In this document: positions 1-8,768 of the stretch, piece by piece
Layout of the letters: each line of letters opens with the position of its first letter
Numbering within the stretch: the first letter of the stretch is position 1
DNA from: JBCBST01 sp039819115
GTDB taxonomy: Bacteria > Bacteroidota > Rhodothermia > Balneolales > Balneolaceae
Direction of reading: 5' to 3'
Length of the DNA: 19,247 nt
NCBI GenBank assembly: GCA_039819115.1
Contig: JBCBST010000055.1
Span: forward strand, 1 to 19,247
Position numbers and translations under genes: made by a program
The notes under the pieces: model-generated
What the model was told of the DNA's origin: nothing
Databases searched by the model: none
The model's input: the letters and a program-made list of their open reading frames with translations, nothing else

Positions 1-35
1 CCCTTTACCGAGGTTAGAATGCATTAACCTAGCCG

Positions 36-63
36 TTGTTTTAAGGGCTTATCGCTATTTTTG
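36..63 (+). promoter_or_regulatory. Bacteroidota-type promoter for the giant surface protein gene
   Basis: TTG at 36-38 is followed after 17 bases by TATTTTTG at 56-63. This fits the -33 TTTG / -7 TAnnTTTG promoter known from Bacteroidota. Transcription would start near 70, leaving a leader of roughly 28 bases before the GTG start at 98. The match is by eye, and a random match in AT-rich DNA is possible. Confidence 0.5.
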
Positions 64-97
64 GAATTGATCAGCACGATTTCTCTTTTACATCAGT

Positions 98-3000
98 GTG
101 AAATTAACCAGGCGGCCATATCACGTATTCATCATCCTGTTTCTCAGCATTCTGTGGACGGATATCGCCTATGCCCAATTACCCGGATACGAATACCGAA
201 AACAGTACCAGGTGAACGGAGCCCAGGTTACCGGGTCTCACAGTGACTTCCCGGTATTATTCAGCGTGACAAACCCGGACTTAAGAAGCACATCAAACGG
301 TGGGTTTGTTGAAAACGTGAATGGCTTCGACATCGCCTTTACCTCGGATGATGGCAGCACCCAGCTCGATCACGAACTGGAGAGCTATAATTCCGCAACC
401 GGAGAGGTTGTGGTGTGGGTACGGTTCCCTACCCTGTCCTCCGGCTCCGACACCGGGTTCTTTGTTTATTTTGGGAACAGCTCGATCTCATCCGATCAAT
501 CCGTGGTAACTACATGGGATTCCGATTTCCAGCTGGTCATGCATCTGGATGATTTTGACGACGCCACAGCGAATAGCAACAACGGTACCGAAAACGGAAA
601 TAGTAGTATCCTCTCGGCAACCGGGCAAATTGGAAACGGCCGTGATTTTGAACGGGGGGATCGACACTTCATCAGTGTGCCCGACGATGCCAGCCTTGAT
701 ATTTCCGGCGATATCACCATGTCGTTTTGGGTCAACCTGGAATCGGATGAGGATCCCGACTTTATCACAAAAGGAACAAACACTTCGTATGAAGCCACTT
801 CAAGAGGTAACCGCAGGCCTCGATTCAGAAGAAACGGAGGAAATAATGTCAACTCTGACACGAATCTTCCTATTGGTTCATGGAGCTATCTGACCTATGT
901 AAGAACTTCAACCCAACGACTCATTTATCTTAATGGAACTCTGGATGCCTCCGGTAATGACACGGGTACCTTCAGTTTAAACAATGACCCGTTGATCATT
1001 TCAAGGAATAATGACGCCATTGACGGTGTAATGGATGAAGTTCGTATCTCGGATATTGCCCGCTCAGCCGATTGGATTGCCACCGAATTCAGTAACCAGG
1101 ACGACCCTGCATCCTTCATAACCGAAATACCCGAACCACCGGTTTTAGCCAATCTGGAAACCGACATCCTAACCTTTACCAATGGCGGATCGGCTGTTTT
1201 TGTGACGTCGGCACTTACCGTATCCACCCCATTCCTCGATTCTCTGGAGTCGGCCACCATCCAGATCACATCCAACTACCTGACCAGTGACGATACCCTC
1301 ACGTTTATCAATACGTCTGACATCATCGGTTCCTGGAATGATGGAAATGGCACCCTTACCCTTTCTGGCAGGGCATCGGTATCCGATTACCAGACTGCAC
1401 TCCGTTCGGTTCGCTATCAAAACACGGCAAGCCCTCCAAGCCTGATCACACGAACCCTTTCCTTTTCGGTGGATAATGTGTTCCTGAGCAGTAATACAGA
1501 AACCCGTGACCTCGATATACTCATCACAATATCCGAACCCTCATCCGATATTGCCAACGTCGTTTTTCATTTTGATGCACTGGATGTGGATGGAGACCTT
1601 TCGATCATCGATCAACCGGCCACCGGTACTAATGTTGTAACCTGGGGAGATCGCTCAGATAATGAAGGCGGTTCGGCTTCCGATTATTCCTTTACGGGTA
1701 TTAGTTCGAATGTTCCCTCGTTCGAAGTGTATGACGTCACTAAGTTCAGCAGCCTCACGTTTAACGGCACTACCGATGTATTGAGCCGGCCAGCTGAAAC
1801 AGAAATCAATGGCAGTACCTTTACCGAAAAGTCGTTTGCCGCCGTATTCCGAACAGGTAGCTCGACATCGGGACTTCAAATTATCTATGAACAAGGTGGG
1901 GCCTCCCGTGGATATCAACTCTCCATAAAAGACGGAACTGCATACGCGTATGTTTGGAATAACATCGAATGGAGGGGCGGTGATCAATTTAAATCCATTA
2001 ATCTTGGAGCTGTTGAGCCACAGTCTACTTACATCATCATTGCCAGTCATGATGCCACATCAACTACCCTTGCCCAGGAGACCTGGAGTGCCTCTATTAA
2101 TGGTGGCACCATTACCACACTAATCAATGTGACTGACCAGCCCGGACATACCGACGCAAGCGGTATTGGAGGCATAAACAACGCAACACTGGATCCGGTG
2201 ACCAATGGAGCGGTTTCAGGTGGAAACTTCTTTGAAGGTGAAGTACATGAATTCATTTCCTGGAACAGTGCGCTGGGTAATGGAGCGATAACGAGCTTGT
2301 ATCAGTACCTGGAAGAAAAATGGATCAATGATGAACCGGTTTTATCGGGCATTGAGGGTACTAACCTGGATTTCACCGAGGGCGACAGTCCTGTTACCGT
2401 TACGAGCACGCTGAGTGTAAGCGACCCGGATAATGATCGCCTGGACAGTGCCAAAGTCACGATTGCAACCAACTTTCAATCAGGCGACGACGTCTTAAGC
2501 TTTACTCCAAGCGGTTCCATAACCGGGGCATTTAACACCACAACTGGGGTTCTAAGCCTGTCCGGGTTCGACACCGAGGCGAATTATGAAACGGTATTAC
2601 GGTCTGTTACCTATCAAAACACAGATGAGATAAGTCCCCTTCCAGGTATTCGGCAACTCGATTTTGCTGTATTTGACCGGGATTCGTCCAGTAACATTCA
2701 ATCCCGCAATGTAAACGTACTTGCGGTAAACAGCACCCCTTCCCTTTCCAATATTGAGGGTACAGCTTTGGCGTATACCGAAGGTGACGGCCCGGTTTCA
2801 CTTACTTCTGCCATTACAATTTCTGACCTGGACGATACCAATATGGAAGGTGCCACCATTGCCATTACCGGTAACTACATCCAGGGTGAGGATGTATTAG
2901 CCTTTACCAGTGCTTTTGGTATTACAAGTAGCTTTAACGCTTTCACCGGTGAACTGACCCTTACCGGAACAGCATCAATTGCTGATTATCAGACGGCATT

Positions 3001-6000
3001 GCGCTCCGTAACCTTCGAAAACAACAACGCCGATCCTGTAACCTTAGACCGTACGATTTCCTTTACGGTAAATGATGGCGATACCGATAGTAACACCGAA
3101 TCGAGGGTGGTCACGGTATCCATCGTGAATTCTGCACCGGTGTTAACCAACCTGGAAACATCCATACCCACCTACACCGGGGCCGACTTACAGCTTACGA
3201 ACACCATCGAAGTCAATGATCCGGACGATACCACCATCGACAGTGCGATTGTGGTGATTAACGAGAATCTTGTTCCGGCACAGGATTCCCTCATTTACTC
3301 CACTATTTTCGGCATCACCGGTTCCTACGATACGTCTACCGGACGGTTAAAACTTGTCGGTAATGCCTCCTTCTCCGATTATGAAACAGCACTACGGTCG
3401 GTTCTTTATCGTAATATATCTGCCATACCGACCGGCCCCGCGCGGGAAGTATCGTTCATTGTAAGTGATGGCCTGCTGAAAAGTGATTCCTTACAACGGG
3501 TGATTGAAGTGACGGCCGTAGAAGCCATACCCGACCTTAAAGTATGGTTGCGAGCGGATGTGGGCGTAGATACCAACGCCTCAGGTGTAGTAACTACGTG
3601 GAACGATCAATCGGGTAATAATAACGACTTTACTGGTGTGGCCGATATCGGAACAGCTCCAACGTTCAATTTCAGCTCCCCGGATTTAAACGGGTTGCCA
3701 AGCATTGAATTTGCCGGTAATGGAGATCATTTCAATGATGCAGATGGTGGCGCAGGGTACATCAATGGCATGACCGAGTTCACCTTATTCCTGGTCTATA
3801 AGTCGGACCAGGATAACACCGATCGTGGCTTTTGGGATGCCGAAACACCCGATGGAGCTGATGATGTATTTACCATCCGGTATGACGCCTCGGGTGCGAA
3901 TAGTGGAGGATCATTCCAAAATGCCATTAAAACCGGATTGTTGGGTAACAGTGCTGCCAACCAGTTAGAGAGTTTTTCTGATATTCAGGCGACCGGACGT
4001 CAAATCACCAGTTTGCAATGGGAAAGTGGAACGACTTATGATTTGTTTGTGGATGGTATTCTGAACAACCCGGCCGAGGCCGGTTCTCCCCCATCCGGTA
4101 GTATATCCGGAGCCGGGAATGTAGTAGTTGGAAAAGGAGCCAAAGATGACCCGGACGCCGACGACAGAAGCTGGGACGGACAGATTGCTGAAGTTATCCT
4201 GTACTGCCGAAGCCTTACAGAAGAAGAACGAGAGAGTGTGGAGAACTACCTGTCACAAAAGTATAATTCGGCCATCCGTAAAATCACAGCTGCTACCGGT
4301 GGTGAATCCATATCAGCTGACGATACCAATACCAATTATACCACCCTCACCGGTCCTGTAATCCAGGAAGGTTTCGGTGGCGAGCTTTCCTCATCAGAAA
4401 CTATTGTACTGGAAGCTCCGGCCGGGTATGAGTGGAATACATCTGCCAGTGCAAGCGTAGCGGTCGTTCCCGCATATGGGGGAAGTACCACACTGGCTGC
4501 ATCGGTAGGTACCATTACAACCAGCCAGGTTACCATCAACATAACAGCTGCTTCATTCATTACGCCCGGACAGATTACCGTCAGCGGTCTTGAAATTCGC
4601 CCTACTTCGGGGAGCATTCCCAATCCGGGTACCATTCTGAATACAGGAACAACAGGATTGGGAGGCGGTACGAATTATGGAGCCTTAGCTATCGTACCCG
4701 GTTCTGCAGATAGCATCGTCGTGATCCAACAGCCAACGGATACCAGTCTGGATAGCGTCATAACTCCGTCGGTGCGGGCTCAGCTAGTCGATCAGTTTGG
4801 TAATGAGGTCACACAATCGGGTACCAATATCACGGTTGCTATCGACTCCGGTACGGGTACACTGAGCGGTACGGTAAGTGTTACCACCAATAGTTTAGGG
4901 ATTGCTGATTTCTCAGATTTAAGCATCGATCAATTGGGAAGTAAAACCCTTGGGTTCAGCGGAACCGGATTAGATCCCACGGTTTCTTCTTCCTTCGATG
5001 TGGTGTCTCTGGGTACGCTTACCGGTTTCCGGGTGGAACGGGTTCCTTCCGGTAACATCAGTCCGAAGACCGCCGGTCAAACCTTCTCTGTTGTTCTTAC
5101 AGCCATTGATGGTACGGGTACAACCGTTACCGGTTTTAATGGAACGGTTGTCATCACATCCAACTGTACCATTGGTAGCGGACAAGGCACCACGGCCTCC
5201 TTTACCAATGGGGTGCTTGCTTCACACAACGTTTCCTTAACGTCCGTTGGCAATTGCGCCCTCACGGCTACCAATTCTTCCGGATCGGAAAGTGGTGTAA
5301 GCAACACGTTTATCGTATCGCCAGGTGCTGCCGATGTAACCACCTCCACCATTTCTGCCTCACCCACCACCATTCTCAATAACGGAACCAGCACCTCAAC
5401 CATCACGGTACAGCTACTTGATGCGTTTGGAAACCAGGTTACGTCGAGCGCCGGAACGGTAACCCTTGGCACTACGCTGGGCTCGCTTGGAGGTGTTACC
5501 GACAATACTGATGGCACCTACACCGCCGTACTAACCTCGTCTACCACAGCCGGATCGGCAACCATTACGGGTAGTCTGAATGGAGCGGGGATAACCGATC
5601 ACGCTATCGTAGAATTTGCCCAGTTTACGCATGTATGGGAAAGTCAGCTTGGGTCATCAGCCGATGCCACCAACTGGGATGATACCGATAACTGGGACGC
5701 CGGCACGCTACCCGGCCCCTCATCCATTGTACTCATCCCTTCTTCACCAGCGGTTGGTAATGAGTTTCCGGTTGTAGATAATGTGGGGATAACCGTGGCA
5801 GAAATTGTAATTGAAACTGGTGCAACCATCACCATATCAGGGACCTCCAGCCTGGAAGTGACCGGCGACTTAACCGGTGCCGGAGAGATTCTGGGTAGTA
5901 ATGTGGACACGCTTAAGGCAGGTGGCACCATAGACCTTGCAGATATCGGGGTAGGTAATGTGGTATTTAACGGCTCAGCCGAACAAGATGTGATAAGCCC

Positions 6001-7624
6001 TCACGACTACACCAATCTTGAAGTGGATAATGCGGTAAGCGTACGTGTAAGCGAGAATTTAACCGTGTCCGGTAGCCTGGAGCTCACCAACGGTGATCTT
6101 ATCATACCTTCGGGTCTGAACCTGATTGCCAACAATCAAACCTATGGTTCCGGCCAGCTACGTTTTCAGCGAGCTGTTTCAGGTGTACGGGGCTGGCGAC
6201 TGCTTTCAGCTCCGGTATCCAGCACATTTGGTGATTTTCTGGATGGTACCCTTACCCAGGGTTACACGGGTTCCACGCTGGGTAATGCTCCGCTAGACAG
6301 CCTTCAGCCCAATGTATTAACCTATCTGGAGAGCTTTCCGGGAACCGACAACCAACGTTACCGCGCACCATCAGGTTCGGCAGATAACCTTACAGAAGGT
6401 CAGGGGATGTTTGTCTTTTTCTTTGGAGACATTGCCGCAGACACCCGGTACAACGACCCTTTACCCGACACCCTCGATGTTGCCGGTCAGGAGTTTGACG
6501 GAAATGGCACCTTTGTGGATTATGGCATTACCTACACGGCTTCTGCCGATACGGGATGGAACCTGGTCGGTAATCCCTTCGGGGCAACTATTGACTGGGA
6601 CGATAACCCCAACTGGACCAAGACAAATGTAGAATCTTCTATTTATGTATGGGATCCGGCTGCAAATGGTGGTAATGGTGAATATCTGACCTGGAACGGT
6701 ATCACAGGGTCATTGGGCAGCGGATTAATAGCCCCTTTCCAGGGATTCTGGGTAAAGGCTTCGGCTCCTTCTCCTGTATTACGGGTAAATAAAGCAGCCA
6801 AAACAACCGGGGGTAACTTCCTCCGAAAAGCCAGTCCCGATTCAGATCAGTTTCCCAGCTTTGGGCTGGTGGCCGAGGCTGGAGGCCTCAAAAAGGAGAT
6901 CAATTTCATGTTCTCGGATAATGGGCTGATTCAAAAAGATGCGGAAGATGCGTTTCGCTTAATTCCATTCTCGGCAAACCGGGTCGATTTCTACTCCCTC
7001 CTGCCAGACGGCACCCACCTGGATATCAATAACCTGCCCGGGCAGTTGACCAACCGTTTACGTATCCCTCTCCATATAAGTGCTTTTGATAACGGGGTTC
7101 CCGTTGCCGACACCTATTCCATTTCCCTGCTTAATGCGGATAACCTTCCCGAAGACTGGGTTCTTAAGCTTATTGATACGCAAACCGATAATACAATAGA
7201 GCTATTAAACCAGGAGAGTTATTCGTTCTTTCACGCAGTGCAGTCTAAAATGGTCATTGCAGACCCCGGCAGCCGTCAAAAGGTCATCGGAACGGGCCGA
7301 AGTTCAGCCGATCGGTTTGTGTTACAGATCACCACGGAAGAAATTGAGGCAAACATACCACAAACAGCCTTCCTGAGACAAAACTATCCAAATCCATTTA
7401 ACCCGGAAACAGTTATCGAATTTGGATTGGAAACTGAGAACAGTGTAACACTCGAAGTGTTTGATATCCTTGGGCGTAAAGTCCAGACCCTGGTGCAAGA
7501 ACGAATGCCTGCTGGCCTTCACTCGGTTACATTCCGGGCGGGTGAACTGGCGAGTGGCGTTTATCTGTATCGTCTGCAGGCAGGCGAACGGGTGTTTACA
7601 AACCGACTCACGCTTATAAAATAA
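98..7624 (+). CDS. Giant secreted mosaic adhesin-like protein with T9SS type A sorting domain
   Basis: A 2,508-residue cell-surface or secreted protein. The GTG start gives a good signal peptide (residues 1-26, cleavage after AYA, mature Gln27). Domains in order: DUF2341 (about 33-130); a LamG/concanavalin-like module (about 143-335); cadherin-like repeat 1 (349-478); a second LamG-like module (about 487-742); repeats 2-4 (748-878, 882-1011, 1015-1141); a third LamG-like module opening with PDLKVWLRADVG (about 1145-1390); Ig/invasin-like (Big_1-type) domains (about 1400-1840) with the recurring phrase LxDxFGNxV; a W-rich module with NWDDTDNWDAG (about 1845-2005); an unassigned module with paired WRLLSAP and WNLVGNPFG motifs (about 2020-2340); and a T9SS type A sorting tail (2425-2508). 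LamG and Ig modules suggest adhesion or glycan binding, but the ligand is unknown. No catalytic motif was seen. It has its own promoter and is probably not part of the pilus operon. Confidence 0.9.
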   Translation: MKLTRRPYHVFIILFLSILWTDIAYAQLPGYEYRKQYQVNGAQVTGSHSDFPVLFSVTNPDLRSTSNGGFVENVNGFDIAFTSDDGSTQLDHELESYNSATGEVVVWVRFPTLSSGSDTGFFVYFGNSSISSDQSVVTTWDSDFQLVMHLDDFDDATANSNNGTENGNSSILSATGQIGNGRDFERGDRHFISVPDDASLDISGDITMSFWVNLESDEDPDFITKGTNTSYEATSRGNRRPRFRRNGGNNVNSDTNLPIGSWSYLTYVRTSTQRLIYLNGTLDASGNDTGTFSLNNDPLIISRNNDAIDGVMDEVRISDIARSADWIATEFSNQDDPASFITEIPEPPVLANLETDILTFTNGGSAVFVTSALTVSTPFLDSLESATIQITSNYLTSDDTLTFINTSDIIGSWNDGNGTLTLSGRASVSDYQTALRSVRYQNTASPPSLITRTLSFSVDNVFLSSNTETRDLDILITISEPSSDIANVVFHFDALDVDGDLSIIDQPATGTNVVTWGDRSDNEGGSASDYSFTGISSNVPSFEVYDVTKFSSLTFNGTTDVLSRPAETEINGSTFTEKSFAAVFRTGSSTSGLQIIYEQGGASRGYQLSIKDGTAYAYVWNNIEWRGGDQFKSINLGAVEPQSTYIIIASHDATSTTLAQETWSASINGGTITTLINVTDQPGHTDASGIGGINNATLDPVTNGAVSGGNFFEGEVHEFISWNSALGNGAITSLYQYLEEKWINDEPVLSGIEGTNLDFTEGDSPVTVTSTLSVSDPDNDRLDSAKVTIATNFQSGDDVLSFTPSGSITGAFNTTTGVLSLSGFDTEANYETVLRSVTYQNTDEISPLPGIRQLDFAVFDRDSSSNIQSRNVNVLAVNSTPSLSNIEGTALAYTEGDGPVSLTSAITISDLDDTNMEGATIAITGNYIQGEDVLAFTSAFGITSSFNAFTGELTLTGTASIADYQTALRSVTFENNNADPVTLDRTISFTVNDGDTDSNTESRVVTVSIVNSAPVLTNLETSIPTYTGADLQLTNTIEVNDPDDTTIDSAIVVINENLVPAQDSLIYSTIFGITGSYDTSTGRLKLVGNASFSDYETALRSVLYRNISAIPTGPAREVSFIVSDGLLKSDSLQRVIEVTAVEAIPDLKVWLRADVGVDTNASGVVTTWNDQSGNNNDFTGVADIGTAPTFNFSSPDLNGLPSIEFAGNGDHFNDADGGAGYINGMTEFTLFLVYKSDQDNTDRGFWDAETPDGADDVFTIRYDASGANSGGSFQNAIKTGLLGNSAANQLESFSDIQATGRQITSLQWESGTTYDLFVDGILNNPAEAGSPPSGSISGAGNVVVGKGAKDDPDADDRSWDGQIAEVILYCRSLTEEERESVENYLSQKYNSAIRKITAATGGESISADDTNTNYTTLTGPVIQEGFGGELSSSETIVLEAPAGYEWNTSASASVAVVPAYGGSTTLAASVGTITTSQVTINITAASFITPGQITVSGLEIRPTSGSIPNPGTILNTGTTGLGGGTNYGALAIVPGSADSIVVIQQPTDTSLDSVITPSVRAQLVDQFGNEVTQSGTNITVAIDSGTGTLSGTVSVTTNSLGIADFSDLSIDQLGSKTLGFSGTGLDPTVSSSFDVVSLGTLTGFRVERVPSGNISPKTAGQTFSVVLTAIDGTGTTVTGFNGTVVITSNCTIGSGQGTTASFTNGVLASHNVSLTSVGNCALTATNSSGSESGVSNTFIVSPGAADVTTSTISASPTTILNNGTSTSTITVQLLDAFGNQVTSSAGTVTLGTTLGSLGGVTDNTDGTYTAVLTSSTTAGSATITGSLNGAGITDHAIVEFAQFTHVWESQLGSSADATNWDDTDNWDAGTLPGPSSIVLIPSSPAVGNEFPVVDNVGITVAEIVIETGATITISGTSSLEVTGDLTGAGEILGSNVDTLKAGGTIDLADIGVGNVVFNGSAEQDVISPHDYTNLEVDNAVSVRVSENLTVSGSLELTNGDLIIPSGLNLIANNQTYGSGQLRFQRAVSGVRGWRLLSAPVSSTFGDFLDGTLTQGYTGSTLGNAPLDSLQPNVLTYLESFPGTDNQRYRAPSGSADNLTEGQGMFVFFFGDIAADTRYNDPLPDTLDVAGQEFDGNGTFVDYGITYTASADTGWNLVGNPFGATIDWDDNPNWTKTNVESSIYVWDPAANGGNGEYLTWNGITGSLGSGLIAPFQGFWVKASAPSPVLRVNKAAKTTGGNFLRKASPDSDQFPSFGLVAEAGGLKKEINFMFSDNGLIQKDAEDAFRLIPFSANRVDFYSLLPDGTHLDINNLPGQLTNRLRIPLHISAFDNGVPVADTYSISLLNADNLPEDWVLKLIDTQTDNTIELLNQESYSFFHAVQSKMVIADPGSRQKVIGTGRSSADRFVLQITTEEIEANIPQTAFLRQNYPNPFNPETVIEFGLETENSVTLEVFDILGRKVQTLVQERMPAGLHSVTFRAGELASGVYLYRLQAGERVFTNRLTLIK
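1142..1531 (+). repeat. Cadherin-like protein repeat, copy 1
   Basis: First of four copies of a roughly 130-residue module in the giant protein (residues 349-478). It opens with VLANLE, has the central pattern ATIxIT-NY-x-DDTLxF, and carries the signature SDYQTALRSVRYQN. It is separated from the other three copies by a LamG-like module. Confidence 0.75.
2339..3520 (+). repeat. Three tandem cadherin-like protein repeats, copies 2-4
   Basis: Copies lie at 2339-2731, 2741-3130 and 3140-3520 (residues 748-878, 882-1011 and 1015-1141). Each begins with (V/S)L(S/T)N or VLSGIE, contains a SDxDD or NDPDD stretch that may bind calcium as in cadherin-type linkers, and carries the signature (A/S)xYxTxLRSVxYxN about two thirds along. 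The DNA is diverged between copies, so the duplication is old rather than recent. Confidence 0.75.
7370..7621 (+). other. T9SS type A C-terminal sorting domain
   Basis: Residues 2425-2508 of the giant protein. NYPNPFNPETVI is followed by the strand pattern V-LEVFDILGRKV, the turn G-LHSVTF, and LASGVYLYRLQAG ending in LIK. This is the standard type A sorting signal that sends proteins through type IX secretion. It implies that the genome encodes a T9SS elsewhere. Confidence 0.92.
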
Positions 7625-7658
7625 ATAACGTGATCGTTCTGTGAAGTAAGTTAAAGAA

Positions 7659-7673
7659 ATCTAAAGCTTAGAT
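7659..7673. other. Short perfect inverted repeat between the giant gene and the pilin-like genes
   Basis: ATCTAA and TTAGAT flank a 3-base centre (AGC). No T-run follows, so it is a poor terminator. It could be a small operator or chance. The rest of the 113-base gap shows no convincing promoter. Confidence 0.25.
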
Positions 7674-7737
7674 GAGATCCAGTTTGCTACATTGTAACTA
7701 TTAAAACCTACAAGTCTCTTAAACAAAAAAGGTACTT

Positions 7738-8166
7738 ATGTCGGGTTATTCAGATGTACTATATGTGACTGCTGCTATGCTGGTGTTTGGTATTATTACC
7801 ACAACCACCATACGTAGCTTTAATTTTGTGGACCAGCGATCGTCCCAGGGGGAATTGGAATATCTGGCTATATCAGAGGCCCAAAATGTGATCGATCAGT
7901 TACAGTGGGTTAACGAAGAAGAAAAGTTTGACTCTCAGGACGCCGATTATTTTTTCGATTCCTACCCCATCACCTCAAGTACCACCCTGGGCTCCGTAGG
8001 AAGCGACGACTTTTCACAACAATTTGAGATTGATGGTTCTTCGATATCCATTCCGTCTATTGGGAGTGTAGACCGATATTTGATCACCGTGAAAGTGTAT
8101 GCCTCCGGTTCCACGGCTTTCCCCGATACGGTTACCCTTCAGTACATAAAGAACTTTCTGCAATGA
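7738..8166 (+). CDS. Membrane-anchored pilin-like protein, first of a PilV/PilW/PilX-like trio
   Basis: A 142-residue protein with one N-terminal hydrophobic segment (about residues 8-22) followed by an amphipathic stretch (about 35-60) and a small extracytoplasmic domain. This is the shape of a minor type IV pilin or pseudopilin. No classical prepilin peptidase site (Gly followed by FTLIE-like residues) is present; Gly3 is the only glycine ahead of the segment. Its stop codon overlaps the next gene's ATG in an ATGA, so the two are translationally coupled. PilV-like is suggested by position before a PilW-like and a PilX-like gene, not by recognisable sequence identity. The exact family is unknown. 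Confidence 0.6.
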   Translation: MSGYSDVLYVTAAMLVFGIITTTTIRSFNFVDQRSSQGELEYLAISEAQNVIDQLQWVNEEEKFDSQDADYFFDSYPITSSTTLGSVGSDDFSQQFEIDGSSISIPSIGSVDRYLITVKVYASGSTAFPDTVTLQYIKNFLQ

Positions 8167-8759
8167 ATGTTGGATTGGTTACATCGTCTATTGTAGGGGG
8201 TATTTTGCTTCTGTCGATTATATCCTACAACGTGTTCATCCAGGAAAAAGGAAGCGAAAGTACACTCACATCCGTCGTAAAGACCCAGGCTGACGATATA
8301 GGCCAGCTTTTATCCAGCGATTTAACCCGGATCGGATACCTGAACTCAAACGGGGTTAACTTCACGGGTATGGATCAGCAAAACCTGATCATTCATGGTG
8401 ACTTTATCGATAACGACGGAGTGGGCGTGAGTACGGTTCAGTGGCAGTGGAGTACCAGTATCGGTAACCAGGTCACTTCAACCAATCCCAACGATTTTTA
8501 CCTGACCCGTACCGGGCCAAATGGTTCTAACCCAAATGCCACTATGACTTTTCCGGTGAGTCATTTTCAGGTCAGATATTACCAGGGCACCAGTAGTCTG
8601 GACAGCGCTATCATGGTGTCTAATATTACCAGTGTGGAAGTAGAATTTATTGTCGAGAGCGAAGAACCCTATGGAACAAATGCATCAGGAGATAATCTGT
8701 ATGCCCGATCGTTCTGGAAAAGAAGATTGTTCCTAACCAATATATTAGAATATCAATAG
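8163..8759 (+). CDS. PilW-like membrane-anchored pilin-like protein
   Basis: A 198-residue protein with an N-terminal hydrophobic helix (about 5-25) followed by the helix SVVKTQADDIGQLLSSDLTR-IGY. That pattern (many polar residues, then a DL--IGY-like end) is typical of PilW-family minor pilins, which prime and decorate type IV pili. Gly4 lies just before the hydrophobic run, but the usual Glu5 and FTLIE context is absent. The remainder is a beta-rich extracytoplasmic domain with no recognised motif. It overlaps the upstream gene by 4 bases and lies 9 bases before the next gene. The assignment is by shape and partial motif only. Confidence 0.55.
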   Translation: MNVGLVTSSIVGGILLLSIISYNVFIQEKGSESTLTSVVKTQADDIGQLLSSDLTRIGYLNSNGVNFTGMDQQNLIIHGDFIDNDGVGVSTVQWQWSTSIGNQVTSTNPNDFYLTRTGPNGSNPNATMTFPVSHFQVRYYQGTSSLDSAIMVSNITSVEVEFIVESEEPYGTNASGDNLYARSFWKRRLFLTNILEYQ

Positions 8760-8762
8760 GAG
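8758..8762 (+). promoter_or_regulatory. Shine-Dalgarno AGGAG for the PilX-like gene
   Basis: AGGAG overlaps the end of the upstream gene (its TAG stop) and lies 6 bases before the ATG at 8769. It is the clearest ribosome binding site in the window and fixes that start codon. Most other starts here lack a strong site. Confidence 0.65.
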
Positions 8763-8768
8763 AAAGCT

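Noticed and set aside
61..246. A 61-residue open frame starting just after the first promoter
   Set aside because: It overlaps the start of the giant gene in another frame, begins with TTG, and has no signal peptide, whereas the GTG at 98 gives a clean one.
1142..3520. The repeated DNA in the giant gene as a CRISPR-like or recombination repeat array
   Set aside because: The repeats are about 390 bases, in frame, conserved mainly at protein level, and have no short identical units or spacers.
5077..5517. A 146-residue open frame on the minus strand inside the giant gene
   Set aside because: It lies wholly within a well-supported coding region, has low-complexity Val/Pro/Thr composition typical of an antisense shadow, and shows no recognisable motif or start signal.
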